DNA of 44,799 nt from Oscillospiraceae bacterium (GCA_021201735.1 JAJQEJ010000076.1:1-44799); one strand, 5' to 3'; positions 33,601 through 41,875 are shown, numbered from the stretch's first letter. A program made the numbers and translations. The notes: generated from the sequence alone by a model not told the origin.

Positions 33601-34663
33601 CCTCAAGCTGGATATTCTCGGGCACGACGACCCGTCCATGATCCGTATGCTGGAGGATTTGACCGGTGTGAACGCGCGTGAAATCCCTTTGGACGACGCG
33701 GAAACGATGGGCCTGTTCACCTCCTCCGCGGCGCTCGGCTATGAAAATGACCCTGTGCTCGGCCCCACCGGCGCGGTGGCCATTCCGGAGTTCGGCACCC
33801 CCTTTGTCCGGGGCATGCTGATGGACACCCAGCCGACGGAGTTTGATGTGCTCGTCCGCCTGTCCGGATTTTCCCACGGGACGGACGTGTGGCTCGGAAA
33901 TGCGAAGGACTTGATCGTAAAAGAGGGCATTCCGGTCAATCAGGCCATCGGCTGCCGGGACGATATCATGATCTTCCTCATCTCATGTGGCATGCCGGAA
34001 AAGCGTGCGTTCAAGATCATGGAGTCGGTGCGTAAGGGCAAGGGCCTGCCAGAGGGCGCGGAGGAGGAGATGCGCGCGGCAGGCGTGCCAACGTGGTACA
34101 TCGAATCCTGCAAGAAGATCAAATACCTCTTTCCCAAGGCCCACGCCGTGGCGTATGTCATGATGGCCTTTCGCATTGCCTGGTTCAAGGTGCATAGGCC
34201 TCTGGCCTTTTATGCCGCCTATTTCTCCATCCGTGCAAAAGCCTTTGACGCGACCTGCATGTGCGTCGGGATGGACACGGTGAAACGCAAAATGCGCGAA
34301 ATTGCCGCTAAGGACAAGGACGCCTCCGCGGTGGAGCAGGATATGCTGACCACGCTGGAGGTGGTGTATGAATTCTATCTGCGCGGCTTCTCCTTTGCCC
34401 AGATGAACCTGTATCGATCCCACGCGACACTCTTTCAGATGGACGAGGCAAATGGCACGCTCGACCCGCCATTCTCCTCCCTGCCCGGTCTGGGTGAGAC
34501 CGCCGCGTGGTCCCTGTCAGAGCAGCGGGTGGGGCGGGAATTCGTCTCCATAGAGGAGGTGCTCGCAGCCTGCCCAAAGGTATCCAAGGCACATATTGAG
34601 CTGCTCAGGGGAATCGGGGCACTGGGCGGACTGCCCGAAACCAGTCAGATGACGCTATTTTGA
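30614..34663 (+). CDS. polC: DNA polymerase III PolC-type alpha subunit
   Basis: A 1349-residue Gram-positive replicative polymerase with built-in 3'-5' proofreading. Order: N-terminal domain (about 1-130), OB fold (about 140-245), first PHP half with HLHTRMSAMD (H250, H252), inserted DEDDh exonuclease starting FDIETTGL (D336, E338; HNADFDMGF; HHRASDDAA), second PHP half, then the polymerase with RGSVGSSLVAFLSG, a zinc-type cluster (CPQCKHADF... CPVCGTPY), catalytic PDIDLNF (D875, D877) and the C-terminal helical region. It is somewhat shorter than Bacillus PolC (about 1440), mainly at the N-terminus. The ATG at 30614 is 9 bases from AGGAG (30600-30604); an ATG at 30608 is too close. It ends the pyrH-to-polC run. 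Confidence 0.96.
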   Translation: MPDRNEIPFTTFFSAWNAEPALLPAAEGLFVTRAEISREERTIRASLLGNGQVGSLIPALESSLASAYGLQRVELKLEGAPPVTVDKPAIPDDDPFARTEAIRREALRKLKLERPAEKKQGARKGKLIFGQREIKKQPTPMRLLELDMGNVVVEGDVFYVDHRELKKRGAWVVGFDMTDYTNSIRVNKFFLGDEALPIVNGVKKGQHLLVQGRLNIDRFTGDMVLEPIAITLGEKPVKTDDAPEKRVELHLHTRMSAMDALTDTKAVVQRAEQWGHKAVAITDHGVAQSFPDAWHAAKDIKVIYGVEAYYVNDVDDRVAVHGEVSGALEQEIVCFDIETTGLDKKKDVLTEIGAVILRGGEVAESFQTFVSPGRKLSYEITSLTGITDEMLQGAPSQAEAIAAFLQFAGKRPLAAHNADFDMGFLAEGCHRMGRSFPNASLDSLVLAQNLLPELSKHKLDIVAKHLDLPAFHHHRASDDAATVAYMLISFFEKLRAQGVDTLEGINPAMRNLRGNSKAKRQPKHLIVLAKNKTGLRNLYKLISLSHLEYFKKYPIMPKHVIDENREGLILGSACEAGELFEAVVRGKDWNELKRIASWYDYLEIQPLCNNGFMIRKGMVQGEEELRAFNRTVVALGRELGKPVCATGDVHFLDPEDEIYRHILLASKCFDDADSELPLYFKTTTEMLEEFSYLGKEEAYRVVVEDTNLVADWCEPIEPLPHGLFTPKLENSDGELTALVWGRAHELYGEQPPDIVTERIDAELGDIIGCKYDVIYMSAQKLVQDSLDHGYLVGSRGSVGSSLVAFLSGITEVNSLPPHYRCPQCKHADFEAGHNYGCGADMPDALCPVCGTPYAKDGFQIPFETFLGFGGDKVPDIDLNFSGDYQAKAHRYTFELFGENHVFRAGTIGTVAEKTAFGYVKKYLEERGRKVTRAEENRLAQGCTGVKRTTGQHPGGMVVIPQDKEIYDFCPVQRPADDTGTDIITTHFEYHSMESNLLKLDILGHDDPSMIRMLEDLTGVNAREIPLDDAETMGLFTSSAALGYENDPVLGPTGAVAIPEFGTPFVRGMLMDTQPTEFDVLVRLSGFSHGTDVWLGNAKDLIVKEGIPVNQAIGCRDDIMIFLISCGMPEKRAFKIMESVRKGKGLPEGAEEEMRAAGVPTWYIESCKKIKYLFPKAHAVAYVMMAFRIAWFKVHRPLAFYAAYFSIRAKAFDATCMCVGMDTVKRKMREIAAKDKDASAVEQDMLTTLEVVYEFYLRGFSFAQMNLYRSHATLFQMDEANGTLDPPFSSLPGLGETAAWSLSEQRVGREFVSIEEVLAACPKVSKAHIELLRGIGALGGLPETSQMTLF

Positions 34664-34672
34664 TACTGATCC

Positions 34673-34686
34673 CCGATTAAAATCGG
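34673..34686. repeat. Small inverted repeat after polC
   Basis: CCGATT-AA-AATCGG, perfect 6-bp arms, 9 bases after the polC stop, without a T run. A weak candidate for the 3' end of the polC transcript. Confidence 0.35.
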
Positions 34687-34745
34687 AGATGTGTCGCAAG
34701 CGCCACGCCGCTGCGCGGCACGTCTCATAAGTTCCGTACGCGCTA

Positions 34746-34768
34746 TAAAAATCATACTATGATTTTTA
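34746..34768. repeat. AT-rich 11-1-11 inverted repeat before the SLH peptidase gene
   Basis: TAAAAATCATA at 34746-34756 and TATGATTTTTA at 34758-34768 are perfect complements around one base. A TATGAT hexamer in the right arm could act as a -10 (the -35, TTCCGT at 34732-34737, is poor), so the palindrome may be an operator over a promoter or a weak terminator. Confidence 0.55.
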
Positions 34769-34799
34769 AACGGTACTAGTATGAAAGGATGGTCCATTG

Positions 34800-36962
34800 A
34801 TGCAAAAAATTTCTATCATCAGCCGCAGACTCCTTGCCTTCCTGCTTGCGGCCGGCCTCACAGCAACAACCCTCTCCACCGCCGCCTCCGCAAGGGAGAC
34901 AAGCTTCTTCGAAATCTTCCCGGGTGAGATAACGGCGGAGGATTTAACGTGGAGTGCGCCGGACATAGCGGCCTTTGACGCGCAATGCGCGGTGCTGCGC
35001 GCAGAACTTGCGAAGGCGGACAACGCACAAAATGTGGCGCAGGCATACTATGATCTATACGTGCTGGTGCTGTATTACGGCAACCAGTATACCCTCTGCA
35101 CCATCGACTATTACCGCGATCCCAACACGTACAGCCAGAGCCTGCAGGATTGGGAGAGCTTTCTCGTGACACTCAGCAACGAGTATCAGACCGTCTCCAA
35201 GGAGGCCTTCCAGTCGGAAGCCTACAGCGCGATTATGACGGCGACGTTTGGGCAGAGCTATGCCGACTCGGTGCTCAATGCAGTCAACGAGAGTGAGGAG
35301 CAGCAGAAGCTCCTCGCACAGGAGAGCGCGCTCGAGGACAGCTACTATACCGAGATGGGGAAGAGTACGGTGGATGTGACCGCCGTTGAAACCATCATGA
35401 TGGATTTGGTGACGGTGCGCAACGCATATGCAGCATCCAAGGGGTTCGACAGCTACGCAGATTACGCATACAGCGTTCTTTACTATAGGGACTACACCGC
35501 GGACGAGGCCGCGCAGCTCGGCGAATATGTCAAGCAGTATGTCGTCCCGATGATCGACGATTTGCGTCTGCCGCTCACCTACAACAGCAGCCTTGGCACT
35601 GACAAGCTCAGCACCCTCAGTAATCTCAGCGAGAGCCAGGTGGTAGATATTGTCGGCAGTTACATTGACAGAGTTTCCAGCGAATACGCCGATGTGTACG
35701 ACTATATGGTGGAACACCACCTCTACGACCTCGCGGCCAGCGATACCAAGGCCGACCTCGCCTTTACCGTGGATCTCCCTTATCTGGGTTCCGCCTTTAT
35801 TTTCGATAAGCCGAACGGGGCGTATGACGATGTGCAGACGCTGACCCATGAGTTCGGGCATTTTGCGGCATTGTGTCTGTCCGACTACCTATGTCAGGAC
35901 GTTGCCGAAATCCACTCCCAGGGGCTCGAGGCGCTCTACATGAGCTTTGCCGACGAGATGGCCGGTGAAGGGGGAGACGCCTACTGCGCGTACAGCATCT
36001 ACTCGCTCCTCTCCTCAGTATCGCAGGGGTGTCTGTTTGACGAGTTCCAGCGCGCGCTTTACGAGACCGATGATCTTACTGTGGAGAAGGCCAATGCGCT
36101 CTTCCTCTCCATCGCCGAAGACTACGGCCTTACCCCCGCCAATAACGGGATTACGGCGTACAGCTGGATCAGCGTCGGGCACAACTTCTCCGATCCGTTT
36201 TATTACATCAGCTATGCGACCTCGGCCCTCTCCGCGCTGGAACTGCTCGGGCGCTCCGCGGATGATTTTAACGCGGCGGCGGACGACTACCTCGCGCTGA
36301 CCGCTATGAGCACCATCGGCAGCTATAAGGCGGTCACGAAGGCGGCGGGCCTGTCCGATATCTTCCAGAGCGGATCGGTGCAGAAGATCGCGGCGGATGT
36401 GAGCGACTATCTGGACAGCGAGGTCTACGATCTGGCCGCGTTCTCCGACCTGAGTGGGCACTGGTCGGAGGATGCAGCAAAGCTCTGCGCCGCGTGCGGT
36501 ATGTTCCAAGGGGACAACAACGGCAATTTCCTGCCGGACAGTGACGTGACCCGCGGCGCGTTTGTCACCGTCCTTTGGCGCCTTCTGGGTGAGGGGAGCG
36601 GGAGAACAGCCAACTTCACCGACGTCCAAAGCGGAGACTGGTACAGCGGCGCGGTGAACTGGGCATATGCCTACGGCATTGCAGACGGCACCTCCGACAG
36701 TGAATTTACCCCGAACGGCTCCCTGACGCGCGAGCAGCTGGCTGTCATGCTCTACCGCATGCTCGATGAGCCGACGGTGAAAAACAGTAATATCCTCAAT
36801 AGCTACAGCGATGTGGGCGAAGTCTCCAGCTGGGCAAAGGACGCCATGGCGTGGTCGGTGGAAAACGGGCTGATCACCGGAAAAAACGGGAATCTACTTG
36901 CGCCCGGCGGTACGGCGACCCGGGCGGAGACGGCGACCATTATGGCGCGACTGATTGCTTGA
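34800..36962 (+). CDS. Secreted M3-family oligopeptidase with three SLH domains
   Basis: A 720-residue surface metallopeptidase. A signal peptide spans about 1-31 (MQKISIISRRLLAFLLAAGL..., cleavage near ASA). The M3 (oligoendopeptidase F-like) catalytic domain follows with H350-E351-F352-G353-H354 in TLTHEFGHFAAL and the downstream Glu-bearing EIHSQGLEALYMSFADE (E370, E377 candidates for the third zinc ligand). Three S-layer homology domains begin at about 548 (FSDLSGHWSEDAAKL), 605 (FTDVQSGDWYSGAV) and 668 (YSDVGEVSSWAKDAM) and end the protein. Family members are usually cytoplasmic; here export plus SLH anchoring puts peptidase activity on the wall. The ATG at 34800 follows AAAGGA at 10 bases; a TTG just before it is an alternative. 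It is a single gene. Confidence 0.93.
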   Translation: MQKISIISRRLLAFLLAAGLTATTLSTAASARETSFFEIFPGEITAEDLTWSAPDIAAFDAQCAVLRAELAKADNAQNVAQAYYDLYVLVLYYGNQYTLCTIDYYRDPNTYSQSLQDWESFLVTLSNEYQTVSKEAFQSEAYSAIMTATFGQSYADSVLNAVNESEEQQKLLAQESALEDSYYTEMGKSTVDVTAVETIMMDLVTVRNAYAASKGFDSYADYAYSVLYYRDYTADEAAQLGEYVKQYVVPMIDDLRLPLTYNSSLGTDKLSTLSNLSESQVVDIVGSYIDRVSSEYADVYDYMVEHHLYDLAASDTKADLAFTVDLPYLGSAFIFDKPNGAYDDVQTLTHEFGHFAALCLSDYLCQDVAEIHSQGLEALYMSFADEMAGEGGDAYCAYSIYSLLSSVSQGCLFDEFQRALYETDDLTVEKANALFLSIAEDYGLTPANNGITAYSWISVGHNFSDPFYYISYATSALSALELLGRSADDFNAAADDYLALTAMSTIGSYKAVTKAAGLSDIFQSGSVQKIAADVSDYLDSEVYDLAAFSDLSGHWSEDAAKLCAACGMFQGDNNGNFLPDSDVTRGAFVTVLWRLLGEGSGRTANFTDVQSGDWYSGAVNWAYAYGIADGTSDSEFTPNGSLTREQLAVMLYRMLDEPTVKNSNILNSYSDVGEVSSWAKDAMAWSVENGLITGKNGNLLAPGGTATRAETATIMARLIA

Positions 36963-36968
36963 TCGCAC

Positions 36969-36997
36969 TTGACAGAGCTGTGAAAATGTAGTATAGT
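36969..36997 (+). promoter_or_regulatory. Near-consensus promoter of the his operon
   Basis: Perfect TTGACA at 36969-36974, a 17-base spacer and TATAGT at 36992-36997. It begins 6 bases after the SLH-peptidase stop; transcription would start near 37004, inside the 8-bp tandem repeats. Confidence 0.85.
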
Positions 36998-37000
36998 AGC

Positions 37001-37027
37001 GTGGTAAAGTGGTAAAGTGGTAAAGTG
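37001..37027 (+). repeat. Tandem 8-bp repeat in the his operon leader
   Basis: GTGGTAAA is repeated three times head to tail (37001-37024) plus a partial GTG. It spans the predicted transcription start and lies 7 bases ahead of the ribosome site GGAGGGG (37034-37040). Confidence 0.9.
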
Positions 37028-37047
37028 TAAATTGGAGGGGTGCAAGC

Positions 37048-38661
37048 ATGAATTACGTCATTGATACGCCCGAAGGGACGCGGGATCGGCTGTTTTCCGA
37101 GTGCCGCGACAGGAGAGCGGTGCAAGATGCCTTGACAAGACTCTTTGCCGCCCGTGGGTACGACGAGATATGTACGCCGGAAATGGAATATTACGACCTC
37201 TTTGTCCAGTCGGGGAACCCCATTCCGCAGGAATCCATGCTCAAGATCATCGACCGCTCCGGCAGGATCATGGTCATGCGCCCAGACTGCACCACCCCCA
37301 TTGCCCGGGTCGCGGCGACAAAGCTGAGGGATGCCCCGCTTCCGCAGCGGCTCTATTATAACGAGACGGTGTTCCGCTCCGGCGTGGCCCACCGCGGCGG
37401 CAGCAGCGAAATTGCCCAGTGTGGCGTGGAGCTGCTCGGCGCAGGGGATATGGAGGCCGATGTGGAGGTCATCGCCCTTGCGGCGGAGGCGTTGCGCGCG
37501 ACCACGAAGCACGGCTTCCATATTGAACTGGGGCACGCCGGGCTTTTCCGCGACATGGCGGCGCAGCTCGATATGCCACAGGCGGACGTGGAGCGGATGC
37601 GCGGCCTCATTGAGGGGAAGAGCTACGCGGCGCTTGGCGACCTGCTCGCGCCGTATGGCGGGCATCCCGCCGCACGGTTCCTCTCCCGCCTTTCTGGCCT
37701 GTTCGGTGGGCAGGCGGTGCTGGAAGAGGCGGAGGCGCTCGTAGGCGTGCGGGAGGAGCTGCGCTACCTCAAAACGCTCTATGAGAAGCTCTCCGCGCTG
37801 GGCTACGGGTCGGAGATCGGCTTTGATCTGGGGCTGGTGCATCAGATCGAATACTACACCGGCGTGATCTTTCGCGGGTACACTACGGGCGCGGGTGCCC
37901 CGGTGGTATCCGGCGGGAGGTATGACAATCTGCTTGGCGCGTTTGGGCGCTCCGCCCCGGCCATCGGCTTTGCCGTGGATGTGGACGCGGTGGCGGGCTG
38001 CCGCCCGCTTGAGGCGGGGGATGACAGACTGCGCATCGCCCTGACCAAGGGCAGGCTGCAGGAGCAGACGGTGGAGCTGTTTGAGCGCGTCGGGCTGGAC
38101 TGCACGCCGGTGCGGAAACCCGGGCGGCGGCTGGTGCATCCACTGCCCAACTACCCGCTTGACGCGGTACTCGCCAAGGCCCCCGACGTCATTACCTATG
38201 TGGAGCACGGGGTGTGCGACCTGGGTGTGGTGGGCAAGGACACCATTTTGGAGCACGGCAGCCCTTTTTATGAGGTGCTTGACCTCGGTTTTGGCCGCTG
38301 CCGCTTTGCCCTGGCGGTACAGGAGGGCACAGACTTTTACGGTACCTATCAGACCCGGCGTATCGCCACCAAATACCCCAACGTGGCGCGCCGCTTCTTT
38401 AAGGAGAAGGGCATGGATGTGGAGATCATCCGAATCGAAGGTTCGGTAGAGCTCGCCCCCCTGCTCGGCCTCGCGGACGGGATCGTCGACATCGTGGAGA
38501 CGGGCGCGACCCTGCGGGCAAACGGGCTCGTTCCCATTGAGGATGTTGCCCCCGTTTCGGCGCGGCTCGTGGTGAATACGGCGTCCATGAAGCTAAAGCG
38601 GGCGCAGATCACCGACCTGATAGAAAAATGCAAGCGTGGATTGGAGCTGATCAGCGGATGA
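37048..38661 (+). CDS. hisG: HisZ-HisG fusion: ATP phosphoribosyltransferase
   Basis: A 537-residue fusion for the first step of histidine synthesis (ATP plus PRPP to phosphoribosyl-ATP). Residues 1 to about 322 are HisZ, a histidyl-tRNA synthetase-like regulatory subunit (IDTPEGTRDRLFSE, RPDCTTPIARVA, YNETVFRSG, GGRYDNLLGAFG). From about 327 it is a short-form HisG catalytic subunit (LRIALTKGRLQEQTVELF, LGVVGKDTILEHG, and the PRPP loop VETGATLRANGL from 483). Only a few residues (EAGDD) join them, with no stop codon or start site at the junction. Short HisG normally needs separate HisZ for activity, so the fusion fixes a 1:1 ratio. HisZ members lack tRNA-charging activity; the region here is likewise shorter than HisRS. 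GGAGGGG supports the ATG. First gene of the his operon. Confidence 0.94.
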   Translation: MNYVIDTPEGTRDRLFSECRDRRAVQDALTRLFAARGYDEICTPEMEYYDLFVQSGNPIPQESMLKIIDRSGRIMVMRPDCTTPIARVAATKLRDAPLPQRLYYNETVFRSGVAHRGGSSEIAQCGVELLGAGDMEADVEVIALAAEALRATTKHGFHIELGHAGLFRDMAAQLDMPQADVERMRGLIEGKSYAALGDLLAPYGGHPAARFLSRLSGLFGGQAVLEEAEALVGVREELRYLKTLYEKLSALGYGSEIGFDLGLVHQIEYYTGVIFRGYTTGAGAPVVSGGRYDNLLGAFGRSAPAIGFAVDVDAVAGCRPLEAGDDRLRIALTKGRLQEQTVELFERVGLDCTPVRKPGRRLVHPLPNYPLDAVLAKAPDVITYVEHGVCDLGVVGKDTILEHGSPFYEVLDLGFGRCRFALAVQEGTDFYGTYQTRRIATKYPNVARRFFKEKGMDVEIIRIEGSVELAPLLGLADGIVDIVETGATLRANGLVPIEDVAPVSARLVVNTASMKLKRAQITDLIEKCKRGLELISG

Positions 38662-39938
38662 TAGCAATTATAACGGCGGATGGAACGGCGGAACAGAAGG
38701 TCATCGCCGAGATGCGCGCGCGCGCGGGCGCGGCGGGTGCGGAGGTCGACAAGGCAGTCGCCGAGATCATGCATGCGGTGCAGGAGCGGGGTTTTGACGC
38801 GGTGCGGGAATACTCCCTGCGCTTCGACGGTGCCGAACCGCGTGAGATTGGCAGGGGGGAGCTGGAGGACGCCTATGCCGCCTGCCCAACGGAGCTGACT
38901 GCCGCCATGGAGCGCGCGGCGGCGAATATTCGGGACTATAACGAGCGGCTACTCACAAAGAGTGCCCTCTGGACCTCGCCCGACGGAGGGACGGTGGGGC
39001 GCGTGGTGCGCGGCCTCACGCGGGTGGGCATCTATGTCCCCGGCGGGACGGCGGCCTATCCCTCGTCGGTGCTGATGAACGCGGTGCCTGCAAAGGTGGC
39101 GGGGGTGGAGGAGCTTGTCATGGTCACCCCGCCGACGGAAAACCTAAACCATGCGGTGCTGGCCGCAGCCAAAATCGCGGGTGTGGATCGGGTGATCGCC
39201 GTGGGCGGCGCGCAGGCCGTGGCGGCGCTCACCTATGGCGCGGACTGGATTCCCCGGGTCGATAAGCTCGTCGGACCGGGCAACGCCTACGTCGCCGCCG
39301 CAAAGCGCATGGCTTACGGGCAGTTGGATATCGACATGGTGGCGGGTCCCTCCGAGGTACTGGTGATCGCCGACGATACGGCGCGGGCGCGGTATGTCGC
39401 GGCGGATCTCCTGAGTCAGGCCGAGCATGACAGGCTGGCCTCGGCGATTCTCCTGACCACCAGCGCGTCTATGGCGCGGTCAGTGGACGGAGAGCTCGCG
39501 CGCCAGACCGCCGCACTCAGCCGCGCGGAGACCATTGAGACCTCCCTGCGGGATTACGGCTGCATCATCGTCTGCCGGGATCTGGTCGAGGCCGTGTCCC
39601 TTGCAAACGAGATTGCGCCGGAGCATCTGGAGCTCATGACCGAAAACCCGCGCGCCCTTCTGCCGCAGATCCGCAATGCGGGCGCGGTCTTCCTTGGCGC
39701 GTATTCCCCAGAACCGCTCGGCGACTATATGGCGGGGCCGGATCACGTGCTGCCGACCTCCGGTACGGCGCGGTTTTTTTCCCCGCTCTCTGTGGAGAGC
39801 TTTCTCAAGTCTATGAGTGTCATTGAATACGGAAAAGAGCATCTCACGCAGGTGCAGCGGCAGATCATCTGCATGGCGGAGTCGGAAAAGCTCACGGCGC
39901 ATGCAAATGCCGTGCGTGTCCGCTTTGAGCAGCAATAA
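38658..39938 (+). CDS. hisD: Histidinol dehydrogenase
   Basis: A 426-residue zinc enzyme oxidising L-histidinol to L-histidine in two NAD-linked steps, the last of the pathway. Visible signatures: GIYVPGGTAAYPSSVLMNAVPA, AVGGAQAVAALTYG, KLVGPGNAYVAAAK, DMVAGPSEVLVIADD, LLSQAEHD and EIAPEHLEL with zinc ligands. The ATG at 38658 overlaps the stop of hisZG (ATGA), with GGAG 11 bases upstream; the slightly longer in-frame version runs inside the previous gene and lacks a better site. Confidence 0.96.
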   Translation: MIAIITADGTAEQKVIAEMRARAGAAGAEVDKAVAEIMHAVQERGFDAVREYSLRFDGAEPREIGRGELEDAYAACPTELTAAMERAAANIRDYNERLLTKSALWTSPDGGTVGRVVRGLTRVGIYVPGGTAAYPSSVLMNAVPAKVAGVEELVMVTPPTENLNHAVLAAAKIAGVDRVIAVGGAQAVAALTYGADWIPRVDKLVGPGNAYVAAAKRMAYGQLDIDMVAGPSEVLVIADDTARARYVAADLLSQAEHDRLASAILLTTSASMARSVDGELARQTAALSRAETIETSLRDYGCIIVCRDLVEAVSLANEIAPEHLELMTENPRALLPQIRNAGAVFLGAYSPEPLGDYMAGPDHVLPTSGTARFFSPLSVESFLKSMSVIEYGKEHLTQVQRQIICMAESEKLTAHANAVRVRFEQQ

Positions 39939-39952
39939 CAGGAGGTAAAACG

Positions 39953-40531
39953 ATGGGCAGAACATCCAGCGTCTCCCGAAAGACACGGGAGACAAGCATT
40001 CAGGCCGATCTTTCGCTCGACGGGGGCGAGGTGCTGATTGACACGGGCATCGCCTTTTTCGACCATATGGTGACGGCGTTTGCCTTTTACGCAAGGATTG
40101 GGCTATCGGTCACGGCACATGGCGATCTGGAGGTGGACGGGCACCACACGGTGGAGGACGTCGGACTCACACTCGGACAGGCTGTGCGCGAGGCTTTGGG
40201 AGACAAGACCGGCATTCGGCGCTTCGGCGCGGCGTGCATCCCCATGGACGAGGCCCTCTGCCGCACGGTGCTCGACTTCTCCGGCAGGCCGTTTCTCGTC
40301 TTTGACGCGGAGATGCCGCAGGCGCAGATCGGCGGTTACGACGCGTGCCTCACCGAGGAGTTTATGCGCGCGTTTGCAAATGCCGCCGGGGTTACGCTGC
40401 ACCAGAAGATGTTATATGGGAAAAACGCCCACCACATCACTGAGGCCCTCTATAAATCCCTCGGCGTTGCGGTGCGGGAAGCTGTCGCGGTGGAGGGCAC
40501 CGGCGTCACCTCCACCAAGGGTGTGTTGTGA
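39953..40531 (+). CDS. hisB: Imidazoleglycerol-phosphate dehydratase
   Basis: A 192-residue manganese enzyme converting imidazole glycerol phosphate to imidazole acetol phosphate. Both diagnostic motifs are present: GIAFFDHMVTAFAFYA and DGHHTVEDVGLTLG, and the second-half pair KNAHHITEALYKSLG. It is the monofunctional form, without the histidinol-phosphatase domain found in enterobacterial HisB. AGGAGG at 39940-39945 supports the ATG. Confidence 0.97.
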   Translation: MGRTSSVSRKTRETSIQADLSLDGGEVLIDTGIAFFDHMVTAFAFYARIGLSVTAHGDLEVDGHHTVEDVGLTLGQAVREALGDKTGIRRFGAACIPMDEALCRTVLDFSGRPFLVFDAEMPQAQIGGYDACLTEEFMRAFANAAGVTLHQKMLYGKNAHHITEALYKSLGVAVREAVAVEGTGVTSTKGVL

Positions 40532-40547
40532 CGGAAAGGAGCGGGCG

Positions 40548-41156
40548 ATGGGATACACTGCGGTAATCGACTACGGCGTCGGCAACCTCAAGAGCGTCAC
40601 AAATGCCATGGGGTTTCTGGGATTAAAAACCCTGATCACATGCGATCAAAATGAGATCGCCCGCGCCGACGCGATTTTGCTGCCCGGCGTGGGTGCCTTT
40701 CCCGACGCGGCGGAGAAGCTCTTTGGGCTGGGGCTGGATCACATATTGCGTGAGGAGGCAGAGCAAAAGCCCATTTTGGGCATCTGCCTCGGCATGCAGC
40801 TGCTCTTTGACGAGAGCGACGAGGTGCGACCCTGTAAGGGCCTCGGCCTTGTACCCGGCAAAGTGTCGCGCATCGAAACCGAACGCAAGCTCCCGCACAT
40901 CGGCTGGAACAGCCTGACGCTGCAAAACGACGCCCCCATTTTTGCGCATCTTCCGCAGGAAAGCTATGTCTATTTCGTCCACGCCTACTGCGGCTATGCC
41001 GCGCGCGAGACCGACGTGATTGCCCGCACCGAATACGGCACGTCTGTTGTGGCGGCGGTGCGGCACGGCAATGTGTACGGCTGCCAGTTCCATCCCGAAA
41101 AGAGCGGGGATGTGGGACTGCAAATCTTGAAGGATTTTGGAGCGTTGAACCGATGA
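40548..41156 (+). CDS. hisH: Imidazole glycerol phosphate synthase, glutaminase subunit
   Basis: A 202-residue class I glutamine amidotransferase that supplies ammonia to HisF. The nucleophile is C80 in ILGICLGMQLLF, the His-Glu pair is in CQFHPEKSGD, and the N-terminal IDYGVGNLKSV is typical. The ATG at 40548 has AAGGAG at 40536-40541; the frame stays open upstream through hisB, but that extension is an out-of-frame shadow. Its stop overlaps the hisA start (ATGA). Confidence 0.96.
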   Translation: MGYTAVIDYGVGNLKSVTNAMGFLGLKTLITCDQNEIARADAILLPGVGAFPDAAEKLFGLGLDHILREEAEQKPILGICLGMQLLFDESDEVRPCKGLGLVPGKVSRIETERKLPHIGWNSLTLQNDAPIFAHLPQESYVYFVHAYCGYAARETDVIARTEYGTSVVAAVRHGNVYGCQFHPEKSGDVGLQILKDFGALNR

Positions 41157-41875
41157 TTGTTTTACCTGCCATTGACTTAAAGGACCGCAAGGTCGTGCGC
41201 CTCTATAAAGGAGATTTTGCAACCGTACATCAGGTGGCGGACGATCCCATGGAGACGGCGCGCGCTTTTGCACAGGCCGGCGCGCGCTGGATGCACATGG
41301 TGGATCTCGACGGCGCGAAGAGCGGCGCGCGTCTGAATAGCGACGTGGTGCGCGCTGTCGCTGAGGACGCGGGGCTGCGCATCGAGCTCGGCGGCGGCAT
41401 GCGCACGATGGAAGACCTGCGTGCCGCCGACGGCATAGGGGTGCAGCGCATGGTGGTCGGCTCCGCGGCAGTCACCGACCCGGCCTTTGTGCGCGAGGCG
41501 GTCTCAGTCTACGGCGCGCGCATTGCCGTCGGGATTGATACGCTGGGCGGCATCGTGAAAACCGCCGGATGGGTGGAGAGCTCAGGCCTCCCATACCTCG
41601 ATTTTGCCCGCAGTATGGAGGAAATCGGGGTCAAGGTGATTGTTTTCACCGACATTGCGACCGACGGCGCGCTGAGCGGGCCGTCCTACGACCGGCTGTG
41701 TGCGCTGCAGGCGGCGGTCAGCTGTGATATTGTCGCATCGGGCGGCGTGACCACGCTGGACGATATTAAGCGGCTGCGGGATATGGGGCTTTACGGCGCC
41801 ATCATCGGCAAGGCGTACTATGCGGGTACCATTGACCTCGCGGCGGCTGTGAAGGAGGCGGGTGTACAATGCTAG
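41153..41875 (+). CDS. hisA: ProFAR isomerase
   Basis: A 240-residue TIM-barrel isomerase (phosphoribosylformimino-AICAR ribotide isomerase). The catalytic D8 is in [19 protein letters not shown], the second catalytic Asp is in [17 protein letters not shown], and phosphate loops [12 protein letters not shown] and [12 protein letters not shown] are present. It overlaps hisH by 4 bases and hisF by 7, so translation of the three is coupled. Confidence 0.96.
   Translation: MIVLPAIDLKDRKVVRLYKGDFATVHQVADDPMETARAFAQAGARWMHMVDLDGAKSGARLNSDVVRAVAEDAGLRIELGGGMRTMEDLRAADGIGVQRMVVGSAAVTDPAFVREAVSVYGARIAVGIDTLGGIVKTAGWVESSGLPYLDFARSMEEIGVKVIVFTDIATDGALSGPSYDRLCALQAAVSCDIVASGGVTTLDDIKRLRDMGLYGAIIGKAYYAGTIDLAAAVKEAGVQC

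Noticed and set aside
36963-37047. T-box or His-codon leader attenuator for the his operon
   Set aside because: Only 85 bases separate the previous gene from hisZG; there is no room for a T-box, no run of His codons and no terminator hairpin.
37048-38010. Histidyl-tRNA synthetase (hisS)
   Set aside because: The domain is shorter than HisRS, lacks its anticodon-binding region, is fused to HisG and sits at the head of a his operon, all pointing to HisZ.
40080-40547. Upstream extension of the hisH reading frame
   Set aside because: It overlaps hisB in another frame, gives Arg/Ser-rich sequence unlike HisH, and the ATG at 40548 has a proper ribosome site and the family N-terminus.
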